DNA from: Flavobacteriaceae bacterium
Lineage (GTDB): Bacteria > Bacteroidota > Bacteroidia > Flavobacteriales > Flavobacteriaceae
Reading direction: 5' to 3'
NCBI GenBank assembly: GCA_019090365.1
Contig: JAHRWC010000304.1
Location: 1-5,453 of the forward strand
DNA: 5,453 nt
Shown here: piece by piece, positions 5,188-5,453 of the stretch
Position numbering within the stretch: position 1 is the first letter of the stretch
Layout: each line of letters begins with the position of its first letter
Notes under the pieces: model-generated
What the model was told of the DNA's origin: nothing
Seen by the model: the letters and a program-made list of their open reading frames with translations, nothing else
Databases searched by the model: none
Translations under genes and position numbers: made by a program

Positions 5188-5266
5188 TTAAGCCCTGGTG
5201 AAGGGCGTGGCGAAATGATAAAAAGTGTTATATTTTTTGAACACTTTTTAGAATGAAACCGCAATA
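5188..5266 (+). repeat. Tandem structured element, copy 2 (possible small RNA motif)
   Basis: This second unit starts 146 bases after copy 1. Its left part (5188-5216) matches copy 1 except for the loop (T instead of AA) and two substitutions, and its right part ATGAAACCGCAATA (5253-5266) differs at one base. GCCC (5192-5195) pairs GGGC (5203-5206) around TGGTGAA; GTGG (5207-5210) pairs CCGC (5259-5262). The central stem is unrelated in sequence to copy 1: TAAAAAGTGTT (5219-5229) pairs AACACTTTTTA (5240-5250) perfectly. Outside it sit G5217-A5218 opposite G5251-A5252, which could form tandem sheared G-A pairs, then A-U and U-A. Conserved flanks with a re-paired stem suggest function as RNA. 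The identity is unknown. Confidence 0.65.
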
Positions 5267-5300
5267 GATTATCAGCAACATCTTTCCCTGTTTATTTTAA

Positions 5301-5327
5301 TTGTTTGTATAAAAGAAATTATCTTTG
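5301..5327 (+). promoter_or_regulatory. Promoter of the secreted protein gene at 5356
   Basis: TATCTTTG (5320-5327) followed by TAC matches the -7 pattern TAnnTTTG. TTG at 5301-5303 gives a 16-base spacer, shorter than usual, so the -33 half is uncertain. Transcription would begin about 25 bases before the ATG, downstream of both structured elements, so these would not be in this gene's leader. Confidence 0.5.
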
Positions 5328-5355
5328 TACCTCTCCTCGTTTAACTTTTATTTTT

Positions 5356-5453
5356 ATGAAATACTATTACTTATTTGCTTTTTTACATTTTAGTGCTTTT
5401 ACACAAGCTCAAATAGTAGATATACCTGATGCAAATTTTAAAAATGCTCTAAT
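5356..5453 (+). CDS. Secreted protein, N-terminal part only (probable leucine-rich-repeat type)
   Basis: The gene is cut off by the window end after 32 codons. The start MKYYYLFAFLHFSAFTQAQ is a signal peptide with likely cleavage after the Ala or Gln of TQAQ, so the product leaves the cytoplasm. The mature start IVDIPDANFKNAL contains the IPDANFK.AL motif that commonly opens leucine-rich-repeat (internalin-like) proteins of Flavobacteria, many of which end in a type IX secretion signal. No repeat or C-terminal signal can be checked here, so the repeat-protein call rests on this motif alone. The ATG at 5356 is supported by the signal peptide and the -7 element 28 bases upstream. Confidence 0.7.
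   Translation, partial: MKYYYLFAFLHFSAFTQAQIVDIPDANFKNAL

Noticed and set aside
5195..5215. Hammerhead-ribozyme-like core in copy 2 (CTGGTGA, then GAAA)
   Set aside because: It differs from the CUGANGA core at an essential A, the intervening bases do not form a good stem II, and copy 1 lacks the CTG altogether.
5042..5266. CRISPR array or integron attC sites as explanation for the repeats
   Set aside because: There are only two units, the variable part is a hairpin rather than a spacer of fixed length, no cas or integrase gene is present, and the core attC sequences are not seen.
5148..5285. Eight-base match between AAAGATGT (5148-5155) and ACATCTTT (5278-5285) as an antiterminator pairing
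   Set aside because: The second arm lies beyond the possible termination point, so it could not act in time, and eight bases can match by chance in AT-rich DNA.

Overview
The window looks like chromosomal DNA of a flavobacterium (Bacteroidetes, probably Flavobacteriaceae). It is AT-rich and has no clear Shine-Dalgarno sequences. Several promoters fit the Bacteroidetes pattern (TTTG about 19-20 bases before TAnnTTTG). It encodes a split two-subunit transketolase, a lipoprotein with an acidic stretch after the lipobox cysteine, an Asp-rich calcium-loop protein, and the start of a secreted protein with the 'IPDANF' N-terminus common in Bacteroidetes leucine-rich-repeat proteins. Almost all of it is ordinary housekeeping sequence.

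Layout. Positions 30-1980 are a two-gene transketolase operon (N-terminal then C-terminal subunit) with a strong promoter at 30-60 and a strong terminator at 1945-1979. The terminator also serves the converging gene at 2000-3103 on the minus strand, an FKBP-fold lipoprotein with EF-hand-like loops. A 77-base divergent gap separates it from an Hsp15-like S4 RNA-binding protein (3181-3561) and a PyrR-like phosphoribosyltransferase (3596-4099). The latter overlaps tail to tail by 9 bases with shikimate kinase aroK (4091-4612, minus strand). A tRNA region follows: tRNA-Lys(UUU) with an excellent promoter and its own terminator, then tRNA-Leu(GAG) with a terminator.

Positions 5031-5355 (about 325 bases) carry no protein gene. 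They hold two tandem copies, 146 bases apart, of a compact element of about 79 bases. Its flanks are nearly invariant and predict a small multi-helix RNA, while its central hairpin has changed sequence almost completely yet still pairs in both copies. A terminator-like hairpin lies between the copies. I do not recognise this element, and it is the best candidate here for something undescribed. A promoter and the first 32 codons of a secreted protein close the window.

The genes form no single pathway, but two link metabolically: transketolase supplies erythrose 4-phosphate, a precursor of the shikimate pathway in which AroK acts. They are not co-transcribed, so this proximity may be chance.
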